Source: Granulicella mallensis (lineage in GTDB: Bacteria > Acidobacteriota > Terriglobia > Terriglobales > Acidobacteriaceae). From it: a DNA stretch of 64,000 nt. Both the position numbers and the translations under genes were made by a program. Where the stretch lies: positions 1-64,000 of the forward strand of contig NZ_JACHIO010000007.1 in the NCBI RefSeq assembly GCF_014203225.1, given 5' to 3'. Below the pieces are notes generated by a model, which had not been told where the DNA came from, did no database searches, and worked only from the letters and a program-made list of their open reading frames with translations. Within the stretch, counting starts at the first letter, position 1. Every line of letters begins with the position of its first letter. Below are positions 8,328 to 17,541 of this stretch, piece by piece.

Positions 8328-10585
8328 GCCCTCTCCTCACCCAGTTCAAACGCCTCGTCGGCATCGATATCCGCAGCGAGAAGTACACCTACGCCAAGGA
8401 TGCCACCTTCGGCTACACCGCCACCTCACGAGTCCCCGACAAGTGGGTGAAGACCACCTGTGGGTACTGCTCGGTAGGCTGCGGCATGCTCCTCGGTGTG
8501 AAGGACAATAAGGCCGTTGCCGTGCGCGGCAATCCCGATCATCCGGTCAATCGCGGAAAGCTCTGTCCTAAAGGGCTCTCCGAACACCACATTCTCGAAA
8601 ATCCCGGCCGCTCCAAACAACCCCTCCTGCGCAAAGACGGTGTCCTTACTCCCGTCTCCTGGGACGAAGCGCTCGACACCATGGTCGAGCGCTTTCGCGA
8701 TATCCAGTCGCGCCATGGCAACGAGTCCCTGGGTGTCGTCGGCACTGGCCAATTACTCACGGAAGAGTTCTACACGCTCGGCAAGCTTGTCCAACTTGGG
8801 CTTCGCACTCGCAACCACGATGGCAACACGACGCTTTGTATGGCAAGCGCTGTCTCTGGTTACAAGTTGTCCTTTGGCTCCGATGGGCCGCCGGGTTCCT
8901 ATGCTGACATGGAGCAAGCCGACCTCATTCTGCTCATTGGGGCCAACATCGCCGACAATCATCCCATCCTCTGCCATCGTGTTGATCGCAGTCCCGGCAC
9001 CAAGCCGCGCAAGCTCGTCGTCGTCGATCCTCGCGTGACCAAGACCGCGATGATGGCCGACATCCATCTCGCCATCAAGCCGCGTGGCGACATTGCCCTC
9101 ATCAACAGCATCGCTCATATCCTCATCCGCGAAGGCCTCATCGACACCGAGTACATCGCTCAGCACACCAACGGCTTCGCCGAGTTCGCAGAGTTTGTCT
9201 CCACCTTTACCCCCGCTCACGTATCCGCTGTGACCGGACTTACCGAAGCCCAGATCATCGAGACGGCCCTCCTCTATGGCCGCGCCAAAGCGGCTTTCAT
9301 CGGCTGGACGATGGGCGTCAATCACTCCACGCAGGGAGCAGTTACGGTTGCCGCCATTAACAACCTCGCGTTGATCACCGGCAACATCGGCCGCACCGGA
9401 GCCGCTCCCTTTTCCATTACCGGCCAGTGCAACGCCATGGGCACTCGCGAGAGTGGTTTCACCTCTTCGCTTCCTGGCTATCGCAAGTTCGATAACCCGC
9501 AGGACCGCGAAGATCTCGCTCGCATCTGGAACATCCCCGTCGACCGCATCCCCACCGCTCGCGGTCTTGCTTATCCCGATATCATCGAAGCCGCCGTCCA
9601 GGGCCGCATCAAAGCTCTGTGGTTCATCGCCACCAACCCCGCTGTCTCTTTCCCCAACTACAAGCTACTCGAGCAGGCTCTTCGTTCTGTCGAGTTCCTT
9701 GTGGTGCAGGACGGCTTCCACCCCACGCCCACCAGCGAGTTTGCGGACCTCGTTTTGCCTGCCGCTATCTGGGGAGAGAAGGAAGGCACCTACACCAACT
9801 CCGAGCGGCGTGTCTCCAAGGCCAATCCTGCCGTCCGTCCTCCTGGCGAAGCTCGCCCTGACTTCGATATCTTTCTCGCCCTGGCGGAAAAAATGGGAGT
9901 TCGCGATGAGCTTTATCCCAACTGGAAGACTCCAGGCGATGCGTATCAGGAGTGGCAGCGCGTCTCTGCGGGACGCATGTGTGACTACAGCAAATTTTCG
10001 TGGCAGCAGATCGACGATGCCAACGGTATCCAGTGGGGCGGGGAATCGCTCTATCGTGACGGCGTCTTTCCCACCGCCGATGGGCGAGCCAAGCTGCATC
10101 TCGTGCCCTGCGAACCCTTCGTCGAACAGCCTGATGCTGAATACGACTTCATCCTGAACACCGGCCGTACTGTGGAGCATTGGCACACCCGCACCAAGAC
10201 CGCAGAGGTAGAGCTCCTCGACAACATGGTGCCTAACGCTTGGCTTGAGATCAACCCTGCCGACGCGGCGCGTCTCGACCTCAAGCCCCATGATCGGGTC
10301 ACCGTCCATAGCCGTCGTGGCGCTGTCGCGGACCTTGAACTCCGCATCACGGGCATCGTCGCTCCCGGCCAGGTCTTCATGCCCTTTCACTTTGCCGAGA
10401 CCAACTCCAACATCGTCACCCTCGGCGCATTCGATCCCATCTCGCGCGAGCCCAACTTCAAACAATGCGCCGTTCGTATCGAACGCACACCCATGCGCGA
10501 CCGGCGCAAACAGATATCGAGAAGACCCGCTCCTCCCAACCTCAACCCCCACAAACTGCACGCATCGTCACCCAAAAATCTCTAA
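8324..10585 (+). CDS. nasA: Molybdopterin-dependent assimilatory-type nitrate reductase catalytic subunit
   Basis: 753 residues of the bis-MGD oxidoreductase family. The N-terminal [4Fe-4S] site is 'TTCGYCSVGCGM' with the later 'GKLCPKG'. 'TNPAVSFPNY' and the C-terminal 'FMPFHFAETNSNIVT' fit NarB/NasA-type nitrate reductases. There is no twin-arginine signal, so it acts in the cytoplasm. It is shorter than NasA of Klebsiella and has no C-terminal [2Fe-2S] domain. The start overlaps the stop of the DmsB/C-like gene (ATGA), implying translational coupling and a complex. The neighbours supply electrons (upstream) and nitrate (downstream NarK). Confidence 0.88.
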   Translation: MSPLLTQFKRLVGIDIRSEKYTYAKDATFGYTATSRVPDKWVKTTCGYCSVGCGMLLGVKDNKAVAVRGNPDHPVNRGKLCPKGLSEHHILENPGRSKQPLLRKDGVLTPVSWDEALDTMVERFRDIQSRHGNESLGVVGTGQLLTEEFYTLGKLVQLGLRTRNHDGNTTLCMASAVSGYKLSFGSDGPPGSYADMEQADLILLIGANIADNHPILCHRVDRSPGTKPRKLVVVDPRVTKTAMMADIHLAIKPRGDIALINSIAHILIREGLIDTEYIAQHTNGFAEFAEFVSTFTPAHVSAVTGLTEAQIIETALLYGRAKAAFIGWTMGVNHSTQGAVTVAAINNLALITGNIGRTGAAPFSITGQCNAMGTRESGFTSSLPGYRKFDNPQDREDLARIWNIPVDRIPTARGLAYPDIIEAAVQGRIKALWFIATNPAVSFPNYKLLEQALRSVEFLVVQDGFHPTPTSEFADLVLPAAIWGEKEGTYTNSERRVSKANPAVRPPGEARPDFDIFLALAEKMGVRDELYPNWKTPGDAYQEWQRVSAGRMCDYSKFSWQQIDDANGIQWGGESLYRDGVFPTADGRAKLHLVPCEPFVEQPDAEYDFILNTGRTVEHWHTRTKTAEVELLDNMVPNAWLEINPADAARLDLKPHDRVTVHSRRGAVADLELRITGIVAPGQVFMPFHFAETNSNIVTLGAFDPISREPNFKQCAVRIERTPMRDRRKQISRRPAPPNLNPHKLHASSPKNL

Positions 10586-10594
10586 CGGAGCGAC

Positions 10595-10714
10595 CCTATA
10601 GCAAATCTCCTGTAGGTGTATCGCGAAACCACAACGCTTATGGCCGTTTTTCCCCAGAAAAACGGTGCTGTACGCCCGATTCCACTTCACAGTAACAGGA
10701 GATTGCTCTAAGCC
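10595..10714. repeat. Palindromic repeat in the nasA-narK gap, sharing 43 bp with 25846-25888
   Basis: 'tatagcaaatctcctgta' at 10597 is complementary to 'aacaggagattgctcta' near 10695-10711, so the gap can form one long hairpin. An internal stem is CCGTTTTT (10644-10651) / AAAAACGG (10658-10665). The stretch 10595-10637 recurs in reverse orientation at 25846-25888 with about two mismatches in 43. The right arm overlaps the narK ribosome-binding region ('taacaggagattgctctaagcc'), so folding could affect narK translation. Confidence 0.75.
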
Positions 10715-11995
10715 ATGGCAAACATGAAAGCCTTCCTCAAATCGGGCCACCCGCCAACCCTCTTCGCGGCCTTTCTCTACTTCGATTTTTCTTTCGCCGT
10801 CTGGGTACTTAACGGAGCCATGGGGCCCTTCATCTCCGAGCAGTTTCATCTCTCGCCTGCCCAGGTCGGTCTGATGGTCTCCGTCCCCACCCTCGCCGGT
10901 GCTTTCATGCGCTTCCCCCTTGGCGTCCTCTCTCAATACATCGGGAGAAAGAAGGCGGCCATTGTAGAGATGTCGGCCATCGTACTGGCACTCGTCTTTG
11001 GCTTCCTCTTCGTTAAGTCTTACAACGATGTCCTCGCCATGGGAGTCCTGCTGGGCATCGCCGGAGCCAGCTTTGGAGTCGCTTTATCGTTGGGCTCCGG
11101 TTGGTTCCCGAAGCGATACAAGGGCCTCGCTATGGGGATCGCCGGAGCAGGTAATAGCGGTACGGCCTTAGCCGCTCTCTTCGCTCCGCGCCTCGCGATG
11201 CACTTCGGCTGGCAGCGGGTCTATGGCTTCGCCGCCGCGATGATGCTTCTTCCACTTATCGTCATGATTGTTCTCGCCAAAGAGCCGCCCGATATTGAGC
11301 ATCAGACTCTTCGGCAACATCTCTCCTGCCTCTTCGAGAAGGACGGCTGGGTCTTCAATCTCATCTACATCATCACGTTTGGTGGATTCCTCGGCCTCGC
11401 CACCTTCCTGCCGTCCTTCTACTACTCGCAGTTTCACGTCACCAAGGTTCAAGCCGGCAGCCTCACCGTACTCGCAACTCTCACCGGTTCGCTTACCCGC
11501 GTCGTAGGCGGCTGGTTCGCGGATCGCGTCGGAGGCATCACCACTCTCTCGGTCGTCTTCCTCATTGCGGTCGCAGGACTCTTCGGCCTCATGACTGCTC
11601 CCTCTCTCCTCGCGACGACCCTGCTCTTCATGCTCTGCTTTGCCGCTCTTGGAGCAGGCAATGGCGCCACCTTCCAACTCGTCCCGCTACGCTGGCCCCT
11701 TACTACGGCGGTCGCGGGCGGCATGATCGGCGAGATCGGAGCCCTTGGTGGCGGCATCCTGCCGAACCTCCTGGGTCAATCCAAACAACACACTGGCTCT
11801 TACAGCGCAGGCTTCATTCTGTACGCCGGCCTCGCCATCGTTGTCCTGATCGTGATGCGTCTCGTCGCCCGCGTCTGGACTCGCACCTGGGTCACGACCG
11901 GTGGTCGCGCTATTCCATCTGCTTCGATGTTCGTCGCAGAGAGTGTGAGCCATGGAGATCTGGGGGAAGCTGTCCACGCCGAGGCCATCGTGTAG
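10715..11995 (+). CDS. narK: NarK-family nitrate/nitrite transporter (MFS)
   Basis: 426 residues with about twelve transmembrane segments. It carries the glycine-rich nitrate signatures of the NNP family ('GIAGAGNSGTALAAL' in helix 5, 'GEIGALGGGILPNLLG' in helix 11). It should import nitrate, or exchange it for nitrite, across the inner membrane. It is the last gene of the nitrate operon and lies 129 bases after nasA with a palindromic repeat between. The single-NarK length and assimilatory neighbours favour uptake. A few more residues than usual sit at the C-terminus. Confidence 0.9.
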   Translation: MANMKAFLKSGHPPTLFAAFLYFDFSFAVWVLNGAMGPFISEQFHLSPAQVGLMVSVPTLAGAFMRFPLGVLSQYIGRKKAAIVEMSAIVLALVFGFLFVKSYNDVLAMGVLLGIAGASFGVALSLGSGWFPKRYKGLAMGIAGAGNSGTALAALFAPRLAMHFGWQRVYGFAAAMMLLPLIVMIVLAKEPPDIEHQTLRQHLSCLFEKDGWVFNLIYIITFGGFLGLATFLPSFYYSQFHVTKVQAGSLTVLATLTGSLTRVVGGWFADRVGGITTLSVVFLIAVAGLFGLMTAPSLLATTLLFMLCFAALGAGNGATFQLVPLRWPLTTAVAGGMIGEIGALGGGILPNLLGQSKQHTGSYSAGFILYAGLAIVVLIVMRLVARVWTRTWVTTGGRAIPSASMFVAESVSHGDLGEAVHAEAIV

Positions 11996-12073
11996 GCAGT
12001 ATCCTGCCAAAGATAAAAAGTTGCAACGCTTTCATACTCGAGCGGGCTGGGCCAACTGCGAGGTTTCTGATCC

Positions 12074-12358
12074 TCATGGATTTAGAGAACGCTGGATGAC
12101 TCTGGAGGCCAGGCAGCCGGCGGCGACGATAGACACATGGCGCCAGTTCGGGATCGTTCCTGCCATAGGCCAATCCATCGTCTCTACCTCTTCTATCCAA
12201 TCGCGTGCGGCCTTTCTCGCTTCATCTGAGCCATACCTTCCAGCAATCGCCCCATAAAAAGCTCCTAACTCCTTTTCTGCCGTCAGCAAGAGATCGGCAA
12301 CCATCCCAACAGATGTTTGTTGAGCTTCAACAATTGAGTTCGTTTTTTCGTCATACAT
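12074..12358 (-). CDS. Small protein of unknown function (94 aa)
   Basis: A soluble-looking, mainly helical protein opening 'MYDEKTNSIVEAQQTSVGM'. There is no signal peptide, and no domain is recognised. A sound ribosome binding site (AGGAGATAGGTCC before the ATG at 12358) and ordinary codon use support expression. It is convergent with narK (78-base gap) and followed by the frameshifted efflux pump upstream on the same strand. A role in nitrate metabolism is not indicated. It may be a lineage-specific acidobacterial protein. Confidence 0.6.
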   Translation of the reverse strand: MYDEKTNSIVEAQQTSVGMVADLLLTAEKELGAFYGAIAGRYGSDEARKAARDWIEEVETMDWPMAGTIPNWRHVSIVAAGCLASRVIQRSLNP

Positions 12359-12404
12359 AAGGACCTATCTCCTGACTGGAACGGCATAATAACTCGGTGT
12401 ATTG

Positions 12405-13999
12405 CTAATGCATTGCTTCTCCTTTCGGAGCTCCCTGACCGGGCTTGTTCTTACTTAGAATGAAGGCGCACGCTATCATGCCCATTGCCATCCAACAAAG
12501 CAGACGGTAGATATCCTGATACGCCATGGCGGCTGCCTGCTGATTGAGTTCCTGATAGATCTCAGCTCGTGCCATGAAGCCCGGCCCCGGCCCTTTCCCG
12601 CTTCCGCCGAAGTAAGAGGTAAGTGCGTTGATCCGGCTGACGAAGGCAGGATTACCAGGTTGCATATACTCCTGCAGATGTGCCTGATGGAAGAGTGAGC
12701 GGTTGGTGACAATCGCTCCGGTGGCAGCAATGAAGATGCTGCCGCCAACGTTGCGGACGAAGTTGATGATTCCCGAGACCTGGTTGCTCGCCTCTTTCGG
12801 AAGCCCGACATAGGCTGCGTTGGTGATGGCGATGAAGGCGAAAGGAATCGCGAACATCTGAAGTATGCGTAACCAGGAGGCAAAACCGAAGGTCATCGTC
12901 AGCGTGAAGTGCGTTGAGGTGTAATAGAACGCACCGGCAAAACAAGCGAACCCGAACGCAGCCATGTTCCTTGCCGGGAACTTGCCGGTAGCCACTCCTG
13001 CCAGAGGCATAATGACGAGCAGGGCAACACCTCCGCCCGCGAGCGCTTCTCCGGCGCGGGTTGCCGTATAGCCCATTAGCTGTTGCAGGAATTGCGGCTC
13101 AAGTACAGTTGCAGCATTCAAGACACCGCCGACCAGAATCATGAGCAGGCAGCAGATGGCGAAGTTCTTGTACTTGAAAAGCCTCAGATTCATGATGGGA
13201 TTCTTAGCACGCCACTGCCACCAGATCAGGCCAGCCATCCCAGCAACGAACAGTAAGCCACAGGTGAGGATTAAGTTGGAGGCAAACCAGTCGTTCTCTT
13301 CACCTTTATCGAGCATGATCTGCATGCCGGCCATGGCAACGGTCAGCAGACCCAGGCCGATGTAATCCAGCTTCTTGAGGTTGGAGCGGTCGGCCTTGAT
13401 CCAGGGCGGATCTTGAACCAGCCGGCTCACCAGAAAGAAGGCAAGAATGCCAACCGGCAGGTTGATATAGAAGATCCACCGCCATGAGTAGTTGTCCGTA
13501 ATCCAACCGCCGATCGTCGGTCCGAGGGAAGGCGCAAGTACAGCGACAAGGCCATAAAGCGCGAAGGCCTGGCCTCGTTTCTTCGGTTCAAATGAATCTG
13601 CCATGATGGCCTGCGCCATTGGCTGTAGACCGCCACCTCCAACGCCCTGAAGAACACGAGCCAAAAGCAGGATCGGAAGTGTCGGCGCAATACCGCAGAG
13701 AAAGCTTGCGGCGGTGAAGATCGTAATGCAGAGCAGAAAGAAATTCTTACGGCCGATGACGCTCGATGCCCACGCGCCAACCGGCAGAATGATTGCGTTG
13801 GAAACAAGATAGCTGGTGAGTACCCAGGTTCCCTGACTCGTGCTGGCTCCGAGGTCGCGCCGGCAATGTGAGGAAGGGCAACATTGGCAATGGAGGTATC
13901 GAGAACCTCCATGAAGGCAGCCAGCGCAACCGTCGCTGCGATGAGCCACGGGTTGACATCAGGTTTCCATTGCCCGCTACTAGAGACCTCTGCTGCCAT
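12405..13999 (-). pseudogene. DHA2-family (EmrB/QacA-type) drug efflux MFS transporter, frameshifted
   Basis: A fourteen-helix EmrB-type transporter in two frames. The first about 46 codons (from ATG 13999, with GGA upstream) run 'LIAATVALAAFMEVLDTSIA' then 'NVALPHIAG' in one frame. The rest continues as 'DLGASTSQGTWVLTSYLVSN' in another, from near 13856 to the stop at 12405. The junction lies in 'gcgccggc' (13856-13863). Two extra bases, or one missing, would restore the family motif. The remainder is intact up to 'NKPGQGAPKGEAMH', so either the break is recent or the base call is wrong. Family members export lipophilic toxins with proton motive force. Confidence 0.85.
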
Positions 14000-14171
14000 T
14001 ACATTCCTTTCCAGTGAAGCGATTTTCCGCACACCGACTACGTCCGTTGATACCCGTTCATGCGCCTATAGACTTCCCATCGCAGTTTCATCCGTTAACG
14101 TCATTCGTCATTCAAAAACAAACTGTATCTGAAAGCGTATTGTATGTAAAGAAGCATCGCTGGAGGGTCCA

Positions 14172-14558
14172 ATGATGGCTGACTCAGGCGCAGGCGGAAT
14201 ATTGGCAGCCAAAGGCATTTCCGCGGTTCACGATGGCACCAGCGACTCTCGTGGAGCTGCCAAGGGCTTCGACCACGAGCACACATCGAGTGCCGGACAA
14301 GGGATGTGGAAGAACGGAGAGGATGAGCGAAAGGACTCCCGCTTCAAACTGATTGTTGCTATCGAGCAGTGGGTCTGCCTGGTGCTAGGCGTCGCCTGCA
14401 TCGTCTCAGGGGTCTGGGGAACCTTCCTGAAGATCAATCAGAATGTTTCTCCTGCATACCTTGCATGGTTGGGATCGGCTTACGTGCCGACGTTGCGGGT
14501 AACCGCAGCCGGGTGCCTCGTCATGGGATTGGTGCTTGTCCGCCGCGGAGTGACGTAG
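14172..14558 (+). CDS. Small membrane protein of unknown function (128 aa)
   Basis: The first 60 residues are polar and glycine/serine-rich, without a signal peptide. Two hydrophobic segments follow ('WVCLVLGVACIVSGVWG' and 'VTAAGCLVMGLVLVRRG'). GGAGGG at 14162-14167 fits best with the second ATG at 14175. No family is recognised. It lies divergent from the efflux pump and 57 bases before a 35-residue membrane peptide on the same strand, so the two may be co-transcribed. Confidence 0.6.
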   Translation: MMADSGAGGILAAKGISAVHDGTSDSRGAAKGFDHEHTSSAGQGMWKNGEDERKDSRFKLIVAIEQWVCLVLGVACIVSGVWGTFLKINQNVSPAYLAWLGSAYVPTLRVTAAGCLVMGLVLVRRGVT

Positions 14559-14615
14559 TCCTGACTCCGCTCTGCGAACACCTTATCTGCGCAAAAGGGC
14601 TAAGGAGGAAACAGC

Positions 14616-14723
14616 ATGAAAGACGACGTTGAAGATATTCCGATGGTCTATTTGTTGTATGTACTTCTCGCGATTGCCGGGGTTGTGTGCATAGCAGTCG
14701 TCCTGGTGATGCAATTGTTTTGA
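14616..14723 (+). CDS. 35-residue single-pass membrane peptide
   Basis: The ATG at 14616 is preceded by a near-perfect AAGGAGGAA at 14602-14610. Translation begins MKDDVEDIPMVYLLY, an acidic N-terminus, then a hydrophobic helix through 'VLLAIAGVVCIAVVLVMQLF' and stops at 14723. The layout (acidic head, one helix to the last residue) is that of a small inner-membrane regulatory peptide. It follows the two-helix protein on the same strand. The function is unknown. The strong binding site is the main reason to call it real. Confidence 0.6.
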   Translation: MKDDVEDIPMVYLLYVLLAIAGVVCIAVVLVMQLF

Positions 14724-14974
14724 CGCTTCCAGTCCTTCGCACAGGTCCCAGAATGTGGAAGTGTATCGACGAGGCGGAATCGAATGTTCGCCCACGAAGC
14801 CGGTGTTGGCGAGTGCTCTGCAGATAGGCTATAAGTGTATCTGGATGCAGAGTGTTCATTCTATCCAGTCTGGAATCTGAGCGATGTGAAGGTGATCGGA
14901 CATCCGCAGCATTCGCATATGGCCTCAGAAACAGTTGATGAATTGCGGGAACAACCTAAGGGCCAAGGAACCAA

Positions 14975-15604
14975 ATGCCTGTGACTAGAGCAAAAACACG
15001 GAAGCGGCTCACCCGAGAGGAGAGCCAGGCGCAGACCCGCGCTGCACTGATCGCCGTGGGCCGCAAGCACTTTTTGCGTTACGGGCTTGGCGGTGCCGTG
15101 GCGGAGAAGATCGCGGAGGATGCTGGTTATTCTCGGGGCGCTCTGTATTCCAATTTCGGCGGTAAAGAGGAATTGTTTGTCGCTGTCATCCAGGAGGAAC
15201 AGGCGCATCGGCTGGATTTCTTTCGGTCTCTGCTGAAGGAGGAGCCTTCAGGGAAGAAACGGTTGAAGAAAATGCGGGACGCCATCGCCGAACTGATGAC
15301 GGACCACGATTGGATCGTACTCCGTGCCGAATTCGAGGTCGGAGCTCTTCGCAGCGAACGTATCCGGCAAAGCTTTGTTGAAGCGCATCGGCAGCAGATT
15401 CGCGACGGAGGTGATCTCATCAGAGACCTTGTGAAAGCTCCTGAAGTCTCTTCGAAATTGATGCCGGATGATTTCATTACGGTTATCATCAATCTCGCTC
15501 ACGGTCTGGCAGTTACCCAGAGAATCCTTGGCGCAGAACAGTCGCAGAGAAGCACACGCAACCTGATCCAATCTCTGTTTGATCATTTGATATCGTCTGC
15601 GTGA
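14975..15604 (+). CDS. TetR-family transcriptional regulator
   Basis: 209 residues with an N-terminal TetR helix-turn-helix ('AEDAGYSRGALYSNFGGKEE', residues about 43-62) and a helical ligand-binding remainder. AAGGAACC before the ATG supports the start. TetR proteins commonly repress efflux or oxidoreductase genes. Candidates here are the convergent SDR gene or the nearby DHA2 pump. The 250 bases upstream hold no other gene. Confidence 0.85.
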   Translation: MPVTRAKTRKRLTREESQAQTRAALIAVGRKHFLRYGLGGAVAEKIAEDAGYSRGALYSNFGGKEELFVAVIQEEQAHRLDFFRSLLKEEPSGKKRLKKMRDAIAELMTDHDWIVLRAEFEVGALRSERIRQSFVEAHRQQIRDGGDLIRDLVKAPEVSSKLMPDDFITVIINLAHGLAVTQRILGAEQSQRSTRNLIQSLFDHLISSA

Positions 15605-15663
15605 TCGATCGTCTCGCATTGCTGGTCTGCAAGTCGAACGGGTGTAGTCGTCTGCTGAATGTC

Positions 15664-15697
15664 CTCGCCGAAGACCGTGGTCACGGTCTTCGGCGAG
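15664..15697. terminator. Bidirectional hairpin between convergent tetR and SDR genes
   Basis: A 16-bp perfect stem, CTCGCCGAAGACCGTG (15664-15679) and CACGGTCTTCGGCGAG (15682-15697), with a two-base gap. It lies 60 bases after the tetR stop and 14 bases from the SDR stop. There is no marked T run on either side, so it is an intrinsic-like or mRNA-end hairpin. Confidence 0.55.
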
Positions 15698-15711
15698 CCG
15701 CGGCATCCTGG

Positions 15712-16491
15712 TTAGATGGACATGCCCCCGGAGACCTCAATACGCTGGGCGTTCACCCAGCGATTGTCGTCGGAAAGCATGGACGCGATCATTGGTCCGA
15801 TGTCGTCCGGCATGCCTACACGCCCGAGCGCCGTCATCGCCGCAACCTGCTTGTTGACCTCGGGATTGTCGCGGACCATACCGCCGCTGAAATCGGTAGC
15901 GACCGCTCCTGGAGCGATGCAGTTGACTGTAATTCTGCGTGGGCCTAATTCCTTCGCCATGTATTTGGTAAGAACTTCAACTGCGCCCTTCATGGATCCG
16001 TAGGCGGAGCTGCCGGGATAGATGATGCGGGTCAGGCCTGACGAGATGGTCAAAATCTTTCCGCCATCCTTGATCAGCGGAAGGAGCTTCTGTGTCAGGA
16101 AGAAGACGCCTTTAAAATGCACGTTGTAGAGGCCGTCGAAATCTTCTTCTGTCACCTTGTCGAAGGCGGCGTGGTGCGAAGTGCCGGCATTGTTGATCAG
16201 AAAGTCGAAGCTTTCCGCGCCAAGCTCCGACAGCGCGTCTTTCACTCTCAGCACGAACTGATCGAAAATGCCGATTTTTCCAGCGTCAAGCTGCAAGGCA
16301 ATGGCCTTGGCTCCCAACTCGCTGGCTTTGGCGACGACCTTGTCGGCTTCTGCACGATTGGAGTTGTAAGTGAAGATCGAGTGGACCCCTCGTTCGGCGA
16401 GATTGAGTACAGTATTGCGGCCGAGTCCGCGGCTTCCACCGGTTACGATAGCGATTGCTCTACTGCGAAATGCGTTGTTTTCTGCTGCCAT
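15712..16491 (-). CDS. Short-chain dehydrogenase/reductase
   Basis: 259 residues of the classical SDR fold. The cofactor motif is 'TGGSRGLGRNT' near residue 14, NNAGTSHH follows at mid-protein, and the catalytic pair is YGSMK. The C-terminal 'QRIEVSGGMSI' is typical. It probably reduces or oxidises a carbonyl/alcohol with NADP(H), and the substrate is unknown. AAGGAGCGGAG upstream favours the ATG at 16491 over the ATG at 16506. It is divergent from an AraC-type regulator 130 bases away, a common pairing in which the regulator controls the oxidoreductase. Confidence 0.88.
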   Translation of the reverse strand: MAAENNAFRSRAIAIVTGGSRGLGRNTVLNLAERGVHSIFTYNSNRAEADKVVAKASELGAKAIALQLDAGKIGIFDQFVLRVKDALSELGAESFDFLINNAGTSHHAAFDKVTEEDFDGLYNVHFKGVFFLTQKLLPLIKDGGKILTISSGLTRIIYPGSSAYGSMKGAVEVLTKYMAKELGPRRITVNCIAPGAVATDFSGGMVRDNPEVNKQVAAMTALGRVGMPDDIGPMIASMLSDDNRWVNAQRIEVSGGMSI

Positions 16492-16621
16492 GCTCCGCTC
16501 CTTCATATCTTCCTGTGATTGAGGATAGGTTCAGCGTGCTTAGAAGAGAATGCCGAAACTCTCCCTTTTCTTGCCTATTCCTGCTAAGAAGCCTAGGGTT
16601 GATCCAGGAGTAAGGGCGAAC

Positions 16622-17512
16622 ATGCTTCGTGATTTGGTACAGGCGGTCAAGCATTACACGGACGCGCAGACCGGGCAGAGCCCGTTTGTTACGGAGATCG
16701 CAGGGCTTACCATTCTTCGATCGGATCACGAGAAACGTCCGAACCACCTCATCTTCAAGCCTGCTCTGTGCATCACTGTTCAAGGCGCCAAGTCCGCCAT
16801 GTTCGGCGACCAGCGGTTCGATTATGGTGCCGGGCAAGCGCTGGTGGTGAGCGTCGAGATGCCGGCGTTTGGCACCGTCGTCGAAGCAAGTCCAAGCGAG
16901 CCGTATCTGGGCATCATTCTTGAGTTCGACCTCGCGATTATGCGCGAGGTCATCGATGAGACAGAAGCGCCGCCAACGGCGAGTCCGAAGGTGAGTAGGG
17001 GTGTTTGTGTGGCTGACTTCGACGGACCCCTTGCGGACTGCGCTTTGCGTATGGTGCGCCTGCTTGGCACGCCTAAGGCAATTCCGATGCTCTATCCGGC
17101 AATCATGCGCGAGATTTGCTATTGGCTACTGACAGGACCACAGGGCGGTGACGTAGTAAAGATGACGCTGACCAATCCCCACACGCAACGAGTCATCAGC
17201 GCAATTCATAATTTGCGTGATCGCTTTGCGGAGTCCGTTCGCATCGAGGAGCTTGCAGCGATAGCGCGAATGAGTCCCTCTGCATTTCATCGCCAGTTCA
17301 AGGCAATCACGTCCATGACGCCGCTTCAATACCAGAAGCAGCTACGGTTACTTGAAGCGCGGCGACTGATGGTCTCCTCTGGAGCAAACGTGGAGACAGC
17401 CGCATTTCAGGTCGGCTACGAGAGTCCCTCGCAGTTTAGCCGCGAGTACTCTCGCATGTTCGCGATGCCTCCTCGTCGCGATATCGCAGCGTTCAAAGGA
17501 ACTGCAGCCTGA
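16622..17512 (+). CDS. AraC-family transcriptional regulator
   Basis: An N-terminal AraC-type ligand domain ('LIFKPALCITVQGAKSAMFG') is followed by two C-terminal helix-turn-helix units ('IEELAAIARMSPSAFHRQFK', 'VETAAFQVGYESPSQFSREY'). The start at 16622 matches the usual family opening and follows AGGAGTAAGGG. An in-frame ATG at 16550 would add 24 residues. Its divergence from the SDR gene suggests that the SDR is its target. Confidence 0.86.
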   Translation: MLRDLVQAVKHYTDAQTGQSPFVTEIAGLTILRSDHEKRPNHLIFKPALCITVQGAKSAMFGDQRFDYGAGQALVVSVEMPAFGTVVEASPSEPYLGIILEFDLAIMREVIDETEAPPTASPKVSRGVCVADFDGPLADCALRMVRLLGTPKAIPMLYPAIMREICYWLLTGPQGGDVVKMTLTNPHTQRVISAIHNLRDRFAESVRIEELAAIARMSPSAFHRQFKAITSMTPLQYQKQLRLLEARRLMVSSGANVETAAFQVGYESPSQFSREYSRMFAMPPRRDIAAFKGTAA

Positions 17513-17541
17513 TGTCCTCAGCTTCCTTTACCTCATGCACC

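Noticed and set aside
9665..10561. 298-codon minus-strand frame opposite nasA
   Set aside because: No domain and unusual composition; nasA motifs on the plus strand are clear.
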